Source: Dyella_B sp036746095 (GTDB lineage: Bacteria; Pseudomonadota; Gammaproteobacteria; Xanthomonadales; Rhodanobacteraceae). From it: a stretch of DNA of 64,000 bases. A program made the position numbers and the translations under genes. The stretch is from positions 54,683 through 118,682 of the forward strand of contig NZ_DAIOEU010000009.1 of assembly GCF_036746095.1 (NCBI RefSeq). Direction: 5' to 3'. This document shows, in pieces, positions 45,094-54,458 of this stretch (positions are counted from its first letter, which is position 1; every line of letters starts with the position of its first letter). The notes beneath the pieces are model-generated. The model was not told the origin of the DNA. It ran no database searches and was given only the letters and a program-made list of their open reading frames with translations.

Positions 45094-45125
45094 GTTCCCT
45101 CCCCTGCGGTGGCAGGGGAGGGAAC
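45094..45125. repeat. Perfect 14-bp hairpin between queA and tgt
   Basis: GTTCCCTCCCCTGC at 45094-45107 and its exact complement at 45112-45125 with a 4-base loop. No T-run follows on either strand. It lies inside an otherwise continuous operon, so it may be a dispersed palindromic repeat or modulate tgt expression. Confidence 0.65.
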
Positions 45126-45159
45126 GTGTCCTCGCGAGCATCGAGATACAAACTCACAA

Positions 45160-46191
45160 TCACGAACCATGCGGCAAAATCAACATCGCATCCCCATACG
45201 AGAAAAACCGATACCGCTCCTGCACCGCATGCCGATAGGCATCCAGCATGTATTCCCGCCCCGCCAGCGCAGACACCAGCATCAACAAGGTCGACTGCGG
45301 CAGATGGAAATTGGTGATCAGCGCATCGATGCTGGTGATGCGATAGCCGGGGAAGATAAAGATCTGCGTTTCACCCGCAAAAGGACGCAATTCGCCGTCC
45401 ACGGTGGCGCTTTCCAGCGCGCGCACTACGGTGGTGCCGACGGCAATCACCCGCCCGCCCGCACGGCGCGTATGCTGGATCTGCTCGACCAGGCTTGCGC
45501 CCACGTTCAACCACTCCCGATGCATGGAGTGGTGCGCAAGCTCTTCGGTGCGCATCGGCTGGAAGGTGCCTGCACCCACATGCAGGGTCACGTAGCCAAA
45601 ACGCACCCCCAGCTCGCGCAGTTGATTGAGCAGTGCCTCGTCAAAATGCAAACCGGCCGTCGGCGCCGCCACGGCGCCAGGCTCGCGCGCGTACACCGTC
45701 TGGTAGCGTTCCAGATCGCTAGCATCTGCGTGTCGCGAGATATAGGGCGGCAAGGGCATTTCGCCCAGTCTCGCCAGCAAACGTTCGAGCGGCTCGGGCG
45801 ATTCGAATCGCAGGCGAAAAAAACTCTCGTCGCGGCCCAGCACCGTGGCATGGCTGCCATCCGCCAGGATGATCACCGTGCCTTCGCGCGGCTTTTTGCT
45901 TACGCCCAGTTGCACGGTCGCTTCGTGCGCACCCGTCACGCGCTCGATCAGGATTTCCACGGCCCCGCCGCTCGGCTTTTGTCCATACAGGCGCGCCGGC
46001 AGCACGCGCGTGTCGTTGAAAACCAGCAAATCGCCCTTGCGCAGCAGCGCAGGCAAGTCGCGAAACATGCGGTCCTGCCAGGTACGCGTCGGCACATTGA
46101 GCAACAGCAGCCGGCTGGCGCTGCGCTGGGCTAACGGTTCTTGCGCGATCAACTCGGGCGGCAGATCGAAGTTGAAATCGGATTTCTTCAC
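45160..46191 (-). CDS. queA: S-adenosylmethionine:tRNA ribosyltransferase-isomerase QueA
   Basis: A 343-residue enzyme that builds epoxyqueuosine on tRNA from preQ1 and the ribosyl group of S-adenosylmethionine. Family strings are DLPPELIAQEPLAQRSASRLL, NDTRVLPARLYG, the AAPTAGLHF motif near residue 172 and VGTTVVRALES. The start is a GTG at 46191 (MKKSDFNFDLP), as no ATG is available. It is the first gene of queA-tgt-yajC-secD-secF. Confidence 0.95.
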   Translation of the reverse strand: MKKSDFNFDLPPELIAQEPLAQRSASRLLLLNVPTRTWQDRMFRDLPALLRKGDLLVFNDTRVLPARLYGQKPSGGAVEILIERVTGAHEATVQLGVSKKPREGTVIILADGSHATVLGRDESFFRLRFESPEPLERLLARLGEMPLPPYISRHADASDLERYQTVYAREPGAVAAPTAGLHFDEALLNQLRELGVRFGYVTLHVGAGTFQPMRTEELAHHSMHREWLNVGASLVEQIQHTRRAGGRVIAVGTTVVRALESATVDGELRPFAGETQIFIFPGYRITSIDALITNFHLPQSTLLMLVSALAGREYMLDAYRHAVQERYRFFSYGDAMLILPHGS

Positions 46192-46334
46192 GGCATGGCG
46201 CTGGACGGGGGTGGGGCATTATCGCGCAAACGCCGTGCCTCGCTTCTTTGCTGAGCCGACAGAACCGGCAGCTGGCGTATGGTGCACAATCCCTGCCCAT
46301 CACCGGCCCTCTGTCAAAAGCACAAGGAAAGCTT

Positions 46335-47714
46335 ATGCCCCGCCATGCCCTTCCCTGCTCGCTGGCCCTGCTCACCGCCTTGTATGGCCATGCCTGCCTG
46401 GCGCAGAGCGTGCCGGTTTTTCCGCACGAACAAGCCGATCTGCATGCGCTGGCCGCGGCACCGGATGAAACCCAGTTGCGCAACACCATCACCACGCTGG
46501 TTGGCTTTGGCACCCGCCACACCCTTTCCGATACCACTTCGCGCACGCGCGGCATCGGCGCCGCGCGGCGCTGGGTACAGTCCCGCTTCCAGGCCATGTC
46601 GCACGCATGCGGCGGTTGCCTGGAAGTCGTTACGCCCTCGCAAGTATTCACCGGCAAACGCGTACCCAAGCCGACCGAAGTGATGGATATCGTGGCGATC
46701 AAACGCGGCAGCGGCGATCCGCAGCGGGTGATCGTGATGACCGGCCATCTGGATTCGCGCGTCAGCGACGTCATGAACGCCACCAGCGACGCGCCCGGCG
46801 CGAACGACGATGCGTCCGGCGTGGCGGCGCTGATGGAGGCTGCGCGCCTGCTGTCGAAGCAAGACAACCGCGCCACGCTGGTGTTCGCGGCACTTTCCGG
46901 CGAGGAGCAAGGTTTGTACGGCGGCAAGGTGCTGGCCGACTATGCCAAGGCACAAGGTTGGCAAGTCGAGACCGATCTCAACAACGACATCGTTGGCAAC
47001 AGCCGTGGCCAGAATGGCGTGCGCGACAACACCAGCGTGCGCGTTTTCAGCGAAGGCACGCGCAGCACGGAAACACCCGAACAGGCCAAGGCACGCAACT
47101 ACTTCGGCGGCGAGGTCGATTCGCCCTCGCGCAACATTGCCCGCTACATGGCAGCGCTCGCCGATCAATATCTGCCTGACCTGCGCGTACGCATGATCTA
47201 CCGCACCGACCGCTACGGGCGTGGCGGCGATCAAGTGCCGTTCCTGGAAGCCGGCTATCCGGCTGTGCGTGTGACGGAAGGCCACGAGGATTACACGCAC
47301 CAGCATCAAGACTTGCGTGTGGAACATGGCGTGACATACGGCGACACCATCGACGGCATCGACTTCCGCTACCTCGCTCGCGTCACGGCGTTGAACGCCA
47401 TCACGATGGCATCGCTTGCGCGCGCACCGGCACCACCCGCGCATGTTGCGGTTAGCGGCGCACTGGCCACCGACACCACGCTCAGCTGGCAGAAAGTCGT
47501 CGGTGCGCAAGACTATCGGGTGCATTGGCGCGACACGACTGCACCGCAATGGCAATACAGCCGCAACGTGGGCAATGTCGATCGCCATGTGCTGAAGGAT
47601 GTGGTGATTGACGACTGGTTCTTCGGGGTTTCGGCGGTATCGGCCGATGGGTATGAAAGCCCAGCGGTGTTCCCGGGGGATGCGGGGAGTTTTGCTGCGC
47701 CGGCTACGCGATAG
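46335..47714 (+). CDS. Secreted M28 family aminopeptidase-like protein
   Basis: A 459-residue zinc peptidase with a signal peptide ending CLAQS (about residue 24). The two-zinc ligands are visible in order: GHLDSR (His) near residue 139, GANDDASG (Asp) near 157, SGEEQG (Glu pair) near 191, DLNNDIVG (Asp) near 218 and EDYTHQHQD (His) near 325. The last 90 residues form a fibronectin-type-like domain (YRVHWRDT and FFGVSAVSADGYESP), common in xanthomonad M28 peptidases. AAGGAAAG precedes the ATG at 46335. It should act in the periplasm or outside the cell on peptide N-termini. Confidence 0.9.
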   Translation: MPRHALPCSLALLTALYGHACLAQSVPVFPHEQADLHALAAAPDETQLRNTITTLVGFGTRHTLSDTTSRTRGIGAARRWVQSRFQAMSHACGGCLEVVTPSQVFTGKRVPKPTEVMDIVAIKRGSGDPQRVIVMTGHLDSRVSDVMNATSDAPGANDDASGVAALMEAARLLSKQDNRATLVFAALSGEEQGLYGGKVLADYAKAQGWQVETDLNNDIVGNSRGQNGVRDNTSVRVFSEGTRSTETPEQAKARNYFGGEVDSPSRNIARYMAALADQYLPDLRVRMIYRTDRYGRGGDQVPFLEAGYPAVRVTEGHEDYTHQHQDLRVEHGVTYGDTIDGIDFRYLARVTALNAITMASLARAPAPPAHVAVSGALATDTTLSWQKVVGAQDYRVHWRDTTAPQWQYSRNVGNVDRHVLKDVVIDDWFFGVSAVSADGYESPAVFPGDAGSFAAPATR

Positions 47715-47783
47715 CAAAGCGGCACCGTAGTGCGAAGCCCTGAGAACAAATTGAATTGACCAGCTTCGCTGTTGCAAAGCACT

Positions 47784-47806
47784 TCCGCTTTCGCGGGAAT
47801 GACGGC
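47784..47806. repeat. Palindromic repeat, family C (partial)
   Basis: CCGCTTTCGCGGGAATGACGGCC is identical to the right arm of the repeat at 37961-37983. It lies between the convergent M28 peptidase and response-regulator genes. Confidence 0.7.
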
Positions 47807-47848
47807 CACCAGGAAAAGCACGTCCATGACAACCTGCGTGGCGGGCAA

Positions 47849-48451
47849 TTACAACCAGCCCTTCTGCCGCGCCAACCGATACGCCTCGATACGATTGGCT
47901 GCACCCAGTTTGCCGATCGCTTCGGAAAGATAATTCCGCACCGTGCCATGCGAGAGGTTGAGGCGGGTGGCGATGTCGCTGGCGGACTGCCCTTCCCCGG
48001 CAAGGCGCAGTACTTGCCGCTCGCGATCATTCAAGGGGTCGGCTTCCGACCATGCCTCCAATGCAAGCTGCGGATCGATCGAGCGGCCACCGCGATGCAC
48101 GATACGCAATGCTTCGGCGAGATTCTCGGCCGGCGCATCCTTCAACAAATAGCCGGACACGCCCGCATCCAGCGCTCGACGCAGAAAGCCGGGACGCGCG
48201 AAGGTCGTGACGATGACGCACTTCACCGGAAGCTCTTGCCGATGAATGCGCTGGGCCAGTTCCAGGCCGGTGATGCCGGGCATTTCGATATCCGTCACCA
48301 GCACATCCGGCTTCAATCGTTGCACTTCGCGCCAGGCGGACTCGCCATCGGACGCGGAACCAAGTACTTCGATATCCGATTCCAGGTTGAGCAGCGCCGA
48401 CAGCGCTCCGCGCACCATCGCCTGGTCTTCGGCCAGCAAGACACGGATCAT
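47849..48451 (-). CDS. NarL/DesR-family response regulator
   Basis: A 200-residue regulator with a receiver domain (acidic pair ED at 8-9, phospho-acceptor Asp near 54 in VLVTDIEMPG, Lys in YLLKDAP) and a LuxR-type helix-turn-helix (LNDRERQVLRLAGEGQSASDIATRLNLSHGTVRNYLS). It overlaps the kinase gene upstream by 4 bases. The group is that of DesR/LnrK-type regulators. Likely targets include its own operon with the ABC transporter genes. Confidence 0.9.
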   Translation of the reverse strand: MIRVLLAEDQAMVRGALSALLNLESDIEVLGSASDGESAWREVQRLKPDVLVTDIEMPGITGLELAQRIHRQELPVKCVIVTTFARPGFLRRALDAGVSGYLLKDAPAENLAEALRIVHRGGRSIDPQLALEAWSEADPLNDRERQVLRLAGEGQSASDIATRLNLSHGTVRNYLSEAIGKLGAANRIEAYRLARQKGWL

Positions 48452-49644
48452 GCAGCAGCGCTCCCAGCAAGCTTGTCTTGGACAGATGTCTCCGGCAGGA
48501 CATGCGTTTTCTGCGTTGCCCGTAACGGCGCGTTGATCAGCAGGCGCGTGCCGCGGCGTGGTGGCGAGTCCACCTGCAGGCTGCCGCCAATGGCTCGCAC
48601 GCGCTCACACATGCCGCTCATGCCGTTGCCGTGAGCGACGAGCCCACCTTTGCCGTTGTCGTGGATCTGCATTTCCAGGTTGTCCGCCGTACGGATAAAG
48701 CGAATGCAGGCTTCGGTAGCGTCCGCATGCCGATGGATGTTGGTCATCGCCTCGCGAATCACCAGGGCGAACGTTCGCTCGACATCCTGCGGCAGCGAAT
48801 CGGGCAGATTGCCGTAATCGAGATGCACGGCGGACGACTCCAGCAGCAGCCGCGCGGACGCCAGCTCCGCCGCAAGGTCCGTCGAGCGGATGCCGGTGAC
48901 CGCGGCGCGCACCTCCGCCAGGGCGTGGCGGGCAACGCGTTCGGCTTCTTCCAGCTCGCGCCGCGCAGCACCGCTATCGCGGTCGAACAGCTTGCGTGAC
49001 AACTCCAGCTTCAAGGTGATCAAGGACAAGGTGTGCCCGAGCAGATCATGCAAGTCGCGGCCGATACGTTCACGCTCGGCGGTTGCCGCCAGACGGCGCA
49101 CTTCTTCTTGTGACAGGCGCAATGCCGCATCGCGTTCCCGGTTCTTGAACTCGACGATGATCACAGTGCAAATGATGAGGACCATTGCGGGTATGGAGAC
49201 CAGCATCGCCCATGGATAACCTGTCCGCCATGCCAAGGCGACATAGACCGCATTGGCCAGCAGCAACAGGCCCATCCTGGCGCGAAAGCTTGCCCGCCAT
49301 TTCAGGAACATGGTGCAGCCGAAGATCAAATAGCTGAGGCCGCTTGGATACCACGGCAGGGTGAGCAGGCAGAGACTGGCGACCACCAGGCCGTAGAAGT
49401 GCATGTGACGGCAAGACGCGTAATGCGCCTTGAGATACACCGCAATGAAGATCGGATATGTGGCCAGGGTAAAGAGGAGCCATGCAAGCGTATAACCCTG
49501 GGGATCGAGCAGCGGCGTGATGAAAATCCAGGCCGACCACAGCAAATGAATGGCCCATGGCGATTTGCCTTGCCGCAATTCATCCGCCGCGCTCGAATCC
49601 GGCGCCGGCACGAACCAGCTGCGCATGACTGTGGTGATGTTCAT
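48448..49644 (-). CDS. DesK-family sensor histidine kinase
   Basis: A 398-residue kinase with about five or six N-terminal transmembrane helices (residues 30-165) and no periplasmic domain. The dimerisation/phosphoacceptor motif is ERERIGRDLHDLLGHTLSLI with His near residue 205. The short HATPase domain shows REAMTNIHRHADAT and DNGKGG with GNGMSGMCERV. This DesK-like design senses membrane state, for example fluidity or lipid-active compounds. The ATG at 49644 follows GGGGAG. It forms one unit with an ABC permease, an ATPase and a response regulator. Confidence 0.88.
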   Translation of the reverse strand: MNITTVMRSWFVPAPDSSAADELRQGKSPWAIHLLWSAWIFITPLLDPQGYTLAWLLFTLATYPIFIAVYLKAHYASCRHMHFYGLVVASLCLLTLPWYPSGLSYLIFGCTMFLKWRASFRARMGLLLLANAVYVALAWRTGYPWAMLVSIPAMVLIICTVIIVEFKNRERDAALRLSQEEVRRLAATAERERIGRDLHDLLGHTLSLITLKLELSRKLFDRDSGAARRELEEAERVARHALAEVRAAVTGIRSTDLAAELASARLLLESSAVHLDYGNLPDSLPQDVERTFALVIREAMTNIHRHADATEACIRFIRTADNLEMQIHDNGKGGLVAHGNGMSGMCERVRAIGGSLQVDSPPRRGTRLLINAPLRATQKTHVLPETSVQDKLAGSAAA

Positions 49645-49688
49645 GGCCGCGCTCCCCGCGCTGCGAACTGCCCTCGCAACATCGTACT

Positions 49689-50486
49689 TCAACCGTAGCG
49701 CCGCAGCCTGCGCGCGGCGATGGAGAAAAACACCGCAGCGAACCCCGCCAGCACGACCAGGTGCTGCACCACGCCATCGTGCCGCATACCCAAGACTGCC
49801 AGCCCCAGCTGGTGCAGGTGGTAGCTCGGCCAGATCGGGGCGATCTGCCGTAGCGCTTTTGGCAGCGCATCGATCGGTACCCACAAGCCGGACAGGAACG
49901 ACATCGGCAGGTACACCATGTTGAGCATGCCTGGCGCGCCCTGGCCCTTGATGATGGTGCCGATCAGCATGCCCAGCGCACAGAACGGCAATACGCCCAG
50001 CGTGCCCGTCAACAGCATCAAGCCTGCTTGTGATAGCGACAGCGGGAGATGGCCCAGCATTGACGCCATCCCGAGCAACAGCAGCATCACGACCGTTGCC
50101 GCCACCATCGCCATCAACATCTTGCCGAGCAGATAGGCACCGGGTGGCATCGGCAAGGCGCGCTTGTAGGTGAGCAAGCCACCATCGCGCTCCAGCGCCA
50201 GCGACACCCCGAAACCGAACAGGCCTGGGCTCATCACGCCAAACACGCCGTAGCTCACCAGCAGATAGCGCAAAACATCGGCGCCTTTGGAACCATTCAT
50301 GACGATGCCGAACAACAAATAGAACATGGTCGGCAGCATCATGATCGGCAGCATGAAGCCGGGCGCCCGCATGTAGCGCAGACATTCGCTGCGCGCTTCG
50401 GCCAGGTAAGCACCGAAAACGCGTCGTCTGCTCATGCCATGCATGGACGGCGCTACCGGCACCACGGGAATCGATACGCTGTTCAT
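49689..50486 (-). CDS. ABC-2 type transporter permease
   Basis: A 265-residue ABC-2 permease with six transmembrane helices (for example ILLMLPTMFYLLFGIVM-like near 50, LLGKMLMAMVAATVVMLLLLGMA near 125, and FLSGLWVPIDALP between the last helices). It should form an export channel with the ATPase encoded just upstream (TAATG overlap). Its substrate is unknown. Pairing with DesK/DesR-type genes resembles systems in Gram-positive and xanthomonad genomes that answer membrane-active compounds, an inference only. Confidence 0.87.
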   Translation of the reverse strand: MNSVSIPVVPVAPSMHGMSRRRVFGAYLAEARSECLRYMRAPGFMLPIMMLPTMFYLLFGIVMNGSKGADVLRYLLVSYGVFGVMSPGLFGFGVSLALERDGGLLTYKRALPMPPGAYLLGKMLMAMVAATVVMLLLLGMASMLGHLPLSLSQAGLMLLTGTLGVLPFCALGMLIGTIIKGQGAPGMLNMVYLPMSFLSGLWVPIDALPKALRQIAPIWPSYHLHQLGLAVLGMRHDGVVQHLVVLAGFAAVFFSIAARRLRRYG

Positions 50487-51400
50487 TACGCAGCCTCCTG
50501 TTCAGCCGTCTCTTCGCGGGTCAGTTCGGTAAATGCCTCGGCCAGTCCCGCGCGCTGAACTTCCAGTTCGCAGAGCGACATGTCTGCCTCCAACAGACGT
50601 CGCAACACGTTTTCCGGCGCGCCAGTGCTGATGCGCAGGCGCGCTCCGTCGCGTTCGGCGGATGCCACGTTCGGCCAGGTCGACACGGCCACGGCGTCGA
50701 GATCGGTAAGGCAGCGAATGCGCGACAGCGGCACTTGTGCGCGCAACGCATCGACACTGCCCTCGCTCAGCACGCGCCCTTTCGCCATCACCACCACGCG
50801 TTGCGCCAATGCTTCAGCCTCCTCCAGGTAATGCGTGGTCAGCACGACCGAACAACCTTCGGCTACCAGGTTGCGCATCGCGCTCCAGAGTTTGCGGCGC
50901 GCATCGATATCCATGCCCACCGTCGGCTCATCCAGAAACACCAGCTCGGGCCGGCCACATAGCGCCAGCGCAAATTGCACGCGGCGCTGCTGGCCACCCG
51001 AAAGCTTGCCGTAAGGACGATCGAGCAGGTCATTGATACCGGCGAGTGCCGCGCTCTCCTTGAGCGGACGCGGATGCGGGTAGTAGCTGGCCACCAGGCG
51101 CAAAAGCTCCCCGACGCGCAGCGTGGGCGGCAGCATGGCCGATTGCAGCATCACCCCGATGCGACGGCGCGCGTCGATGTGCTGAGGATCCATGCCGAAC
51201 AATTCCGCCCTGCCGCCATCCGGGCGGATCAGGCCAAGCAGCAGGCCGATGCTGGTGCTTTTGCCGGCGCCGTTGGGCCCCAGCACGGCCAGCAGTTCGC
51301 CGCGCCGCAACACAAGATCCACGCCATCGAGCGCCACGAGATGGCCGTAACGTTTCACAACCCCGCAGAGACGGGCTACCGCATCGGTTTGGGTATGCAT
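50486..51400 (-). CDS. ABC transporter ATP-binding protein (drug or lipid export type)
   Basis: A 304-residue ABC ATPase. Walker A is GPNGAGKST near residue 44, the Q-loop is in VMLQSAMLPP, the signature is LSGGQQRRVQ near 140, Walker B is LVFLDEPTVGMD and the switch His is in LTTHYLEEAE. The C-terminal 90 residues form the extra domain common in ABC-2 exporters. AAGGAGAAC precedes the ATG at 51400. It is the first gene of the four-gene operon running to 47849. Confidence 0.9.
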   Translation of the reverse strand: MHTQTDAVARLCGVVKRYGHLVALDGVDLVLRRGELLAVLGPNGAGKSTSIGLLLGLIRPDGGRAELFGMDPQHIDARRRIGVMLQSAMLPPTLRVGELLRLVASYYPHPRPLKESAALAGINDLLDRPYGKLSGGQQRRVQFALALCGRPELVFLDEPTVGMDIDARRKLWSAMRNLVAEGCSVVLTTHYLEEAEALAQRVVVMAKGRVLSEGSVDALRAQVPLSRIRCLTDLDAVAVSTWPNVASAERDGARLRISTGAPENVLRRLLEADMSLCELEVQRAGLAEAFTELTREETAEQEAA

Positions 51401-51674
51401 GAGTGTTCTCCTTGCACTGCAGCGTAAGCACGGCAAGCCTGTTTCTGCAGTTGTCCGCGTCAGCGATTGGAGATGACAGCCGTCATCCTCGGGGGTACCG
51501 CCGCCCAGTTTCAGCGGTTATCCTGATGCACGAAACGCCAGCGGTTTCCCCCATACGCGGCGAGTGCGAACGGGCGCCCTGCCCTGGGTTTTCACCCTTA
51601 AGCGCACAAAAAAATAACCTGCCGGCCTGCTTCGCGTTGGGCGCGAGGCGCTGTCAGATTCGAGGAGAGTAGTC

Positions 51675-53171
51675 ATGGGTGTCATCGATCAGCTGCGCGA
51701 ATTGCGCGAATTTGGCGGCAAGCCGCGGACCACTGGCCTGGACGACGCCATCATCGAGCGCATGGCCGCGCTGGACCCTCAACTCACCCAAGCCATTGCC
51801 GAAGCCGTTGCGCGCCATCGCCAATTGCGTGCGGAACTCGGCGATTTCCTGAAGCTGGATGAAGCCGAGCAGCTGACCCAGGCACAGCGCGACCTGGTGA
51901 ATTTCTATCCGGACGATGCCATCAATCCGTATATGCCGGCCGCTGCGCGCGGCCCGTGGATCGTCACGCTGAAGGGCGCGGTGGTGCACGACAACGGCGG
52001 CTACGGCATGCTCGGTTTCGGTCACAACAATACGGCTATCGACGCTGCTCTTGCGCGTCCCCAAGTGATGGCCAATGTGATGACACCGAGTATTTCGCAG
52101 ATGCATTTTGCGCAGGCGATGAAGCGCGAACTGGGTCGCCATCGCGGCAACAATCCGTACACGCGTTATCTGTGCCTGAACTCCGGTTCGGAATCGGTGG
52201 GCCTGGCTTGCCGCATCGCCGACGTGAACGCCAAGCTGATGACCGATCCGGGCGCACGCTATGCCGGACGCACGATCAAGCGCATCGCGGTGAAAGGCGC
52301 GTTCCATGGCCGTACCGATCGCCCCGCCCTGTATTCGGATTCCTCGCGCCGGACGTATGTGCAGCATCTGGCGAGCTATCGTCACGAAGATTCCGTGCTC
52401 ACTGTTGCGCCGTATGACATCGCGCAACTGGAAGCGGCGTTTGCCGATGCGGACAAGCATGGCTGGTTTATCGAGGCGATGTTCCTGGAACCGGTGATGG
52501 GCGAAGGCGATCCGGGCCGTTCGGTGACCCCGGCGTTCTACCAGGCGGCACGCGAGCTGACCGAATCGCACGGCTCGCTGCTGCTGGTCGATTCCATCCA
52601 AGCCGGCCTGCGCGCGCATGGCGTGCTGTCGATCATCGATTACCCCGGCTTCGAAAAGCTGGCGGCGCCGGATATGGAAACTTTCTCCAAAGCCCTTAAC
52701 GCGGGCCAATATCCGCTGTCGGTGCTGGCGGTGACCGAGCGCGTCGCCGGCCTGTATCGCAAGGGCATCTACGGCAACACCATGACCGCCAACCCGCGCG
52801 CGCTCGATGTAGCGCTGGCGACGCTCGACCAGCTTACCGATGGCGTGCGCGCGAACATCACGGCGCGCGGCAGGGAATTCGTCGAAAAGCTCAATGCGCT
52901 GAAGGACGAGCTGGGTGGCTTGATCACCAAGGTGCAAGGCACGGGCCTGTTGTTCTCCTGTGAGCTTGCGCCGCAGTTCAAGTGCTACGGCGCGGGTTCT
53001 ACCGAGGAATACCTGCGCGAGCGTGGCATCGGCGTCATCCACGGCGGCGCCAATTCGTTGCGCTTCACGCCGCACTTCCAGATCACCGGTGCGGAAGTGG
53101 ACATGGTGATCGCGCACGTGCGGCATGCGTTGCTCGAAGGGCCGCGCAAGAGCGAGGCGCAGGCGGCTTGA
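51675..53171 (+). CDS. PLP-dependent class III aminotransferase
   Basis: A 498-residue aminotransferase. An N-terminal extension of about 90 residues precedes the fold. Motifs seen: NSGSESVGLACRIADVN near residue 160, KGAFHGRTDRPALYS near 210, LLLVDSIQAG (cofactor-binding Asp) near 305, and the Lys in FSKALNAGQYPLS near 340. The catalytic region varies from standard acetylornithine or GABA aminotransferases (SIQAG instead of EVQTG), so the substrate may be unusual. GAGGAGAG precedes the ATG. It is divergent from the ABC transporter operon. Confidence 0.85.
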   Translation: MGVIDQLRELREFGGKPRTTGLDDAIIERMAALDPQLTQAIAEAVARHRQLRAELGDFLKLDEAEQLTQAQRDLVNFYPDDAINPYMPAAARGPWIVTLKGAVVHDNGGYGMLGFGHNNTAIDAALARPQVMANVMTPSISQMHFAQAMKRELGRHRGNNPYTRYLCLNSGSESVGLACRIADVNAKLMTDPGARYAGRTIKRIAVKGAFHGRTDRPALYSDSSRRTYVQHLASYRHEDSVLTVAPYDIAQLEAAFADADKHGWFIEAMFLEPVMGEGDPGRSVTPAFYQAARELTESHGSLLLVDSIQAGLRAHGVLSIIDYPGFEKLAAPDMETFSKALNAGQYPLSVLAVTERVAGLYRKGIYGNTMTANPRALDVALATLDQLTDGVRANITARGREFVEKLNALKDELGGLITKVQGTGLLFSCELAPQFKCYGAGSTEEYLRERGIGVIHGGANSLRFTPHFQITGAEVDMVIAHVRHALLEGPRKSEAQAA

Positions 53172-53364
53172 TGTTTTTCCCTTGATCGTAGGCTGGCGTG
53201 CCAACCTCAACATCGGATGCAGGCATGCATGGCGATGTCGGGGTTTGCACCCAGTCTACGAAGCCGCCCGAAATAGTGGGTGCTTCCCGTTCCCCTGCTT
53301 CCTCGCAAGGCATAGACTGCTCCAGCCGGTACCATCACCGGCCATAACTTCAGGAGGAAGCATC

Positions 53365-53679
53365 ATGTCCATGCGTCTGAATCTGCTCGTCGCCAGTGCT
53401 GCATTGGTATTGGCCAGTGCCGCCTTCGCCGCCGCACCGCAAAGCAAACCCCTTACCTCGTCGCAACAGAAAATGGCCGATTGCAGCCACGCCGCCAAAG
53501 GCCAGACTGGCGCTGCCTACAAGGCCGCCGTCAGCACCTGCATGAAGGGTGACACCACCGCCGCCGCCCCTGCGAAGATGACTTCACAGGAGCGCATGTC
53601 TGCCTGCGCCAAGCAGAATGCAGGCAAGAAAGGACCCGCTTACAAGAGCGCGGTCAGCGCGTGCATGAAGGCCCATTGA
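53365..53679 (+). CDS. PsiF-like periplasmic protein
   Basis: A 104-residue secreted protein with a signal peptide ending AFAAA. It contains two copies of the PsiF repeat, CSHAAKGQTGAAYKAAVSTCMK and CAKQNAGKKGPAYKSAVSACMK, each with two Cys residues likely to be disulphide-bonded. PsiF of enterobacteria is induced by phosphate starvation; its function is unknown. AGGAGG precedes the ATG. A strong terminator follows 36 bases after the stop. Confidence 0.88.
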   Translation: MSMRLNLLVASAALVLASAAFAAAPQSKPLTSSQQKMADCSHAAKGQTGAAYKAAVSTCMKGDTTAAAPAKMTSQERMSACAKQNAGKKGPAYKSAVSACMKAH

Positions 53680-53715
53680 TGCGTTGACCTAGCCGAAGGT
53701 CTCACTGAAGTTCGA

Positions 53716-53743
53716 AGCGCCGCCCGTGGGCGGCGCTTTTTTT
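53716..53743 (+). terminator. Rho-independent terminator of the psiF-like gene
   Basis: Stem AGCGCCGCCC and its complement (53716-53725, 53728-53737), followed by seven T residues to 53743. It ends the psiF-like transcript just before upp. Confidence 0.88.
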
Positions 53744-53786
53744 GTTTCCAGCTATGCTTGCCACCACCCTCTTCTGCGTGGCCACC

Positions 53787-54425
53787 ATGAAGATCGTCGA
53801 AGTCCGCCACCCGCTCATCCAGCACAAGCTCGGCCTGATGCGCCGGGCCGGCATCAGCACCAAGGAATTCCGCGAACTGGCTTCCGAGATCGCCTCGCTG
53901 CTGACCTATGAGGCCACCAAGGACCTGGAAACCGCCGACGCGCAGATCGAAGGCTGGGCCGGCCCGGTGTGCGTGCAGCAGATCAAGGGCAAGAAGATCA
54001 CCATCGTGCCGATCCTGCGTGCAGGTCTCGGGATGCTGCCGGGCGTGCTGGAGTTGATCCCATCGGCAAAGGTAGGCGTGGTGGGACTGCAGCGCGATGA
54101 GCAAACATTGCAGCCGACGGCCTATTACGAAAAGCTCACCGGCCGCATGGACGAGCGCATCGCGCTGATCGTCGATCCGATGCTGGCCACGGCAGGTACG
54201 CTGGTGGCGACGGTGGAGATGCTCAAGGCGGCCGGCTGCAAGCGCATCAAAGGGTTATTCCTGGTGGCCGCGCCGGAAGGATTGCGGCGCATCGAGGCGA
54301 CGCATCCGGATATCGAAATCTACACCGCGGCGATCGATGAAGGCCTCAACGAGCACGGCTACATCCTGCCCGGGCTGGGCGATGCCGGAGACAAGATCTT
54401 CGGGACGAAGCAGTTGCCGGCGTAG
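53787..54425 (+). CDS. upp: Uracil phosphoribosyltransferase Upp
   Basis: A 212-residue salvage enzyme that makes UMP from uracil and PRPP. The opening EVRHPLIQHKLGLMRR, the PILRAGLGM segment, the PRPP-binding loop IVDPMLATAGT near residue 130 and the uracil-binding GLGDAGDKIFGT end are intact. The ATG at 53787 gives the standard start; the upstream frame is open but not homologous. Confidence 0.95.
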   Translation: MKIVEVRHPLIQHKLGLMRRAGISTKEFRELASEIASLLTYEATKDLETADAQIEGWAGPVCVQQIKGKKITIVPILRAGLGMLPGVLELIPSAKVGVVGLQRDEQTLQPTAYYEKLTGRMDERIALIVDPMLATAGTLVATVEMLKAAGCKRIKGLFLVAAPEGLRRIEATHPDIEIYTAAIDEGLNEHGYILPGLGDAGDKIFGTKQLPA

Positions 54426-54458
54426 CCCATCACGTGCGGGTTTATGACAACGGCATAG

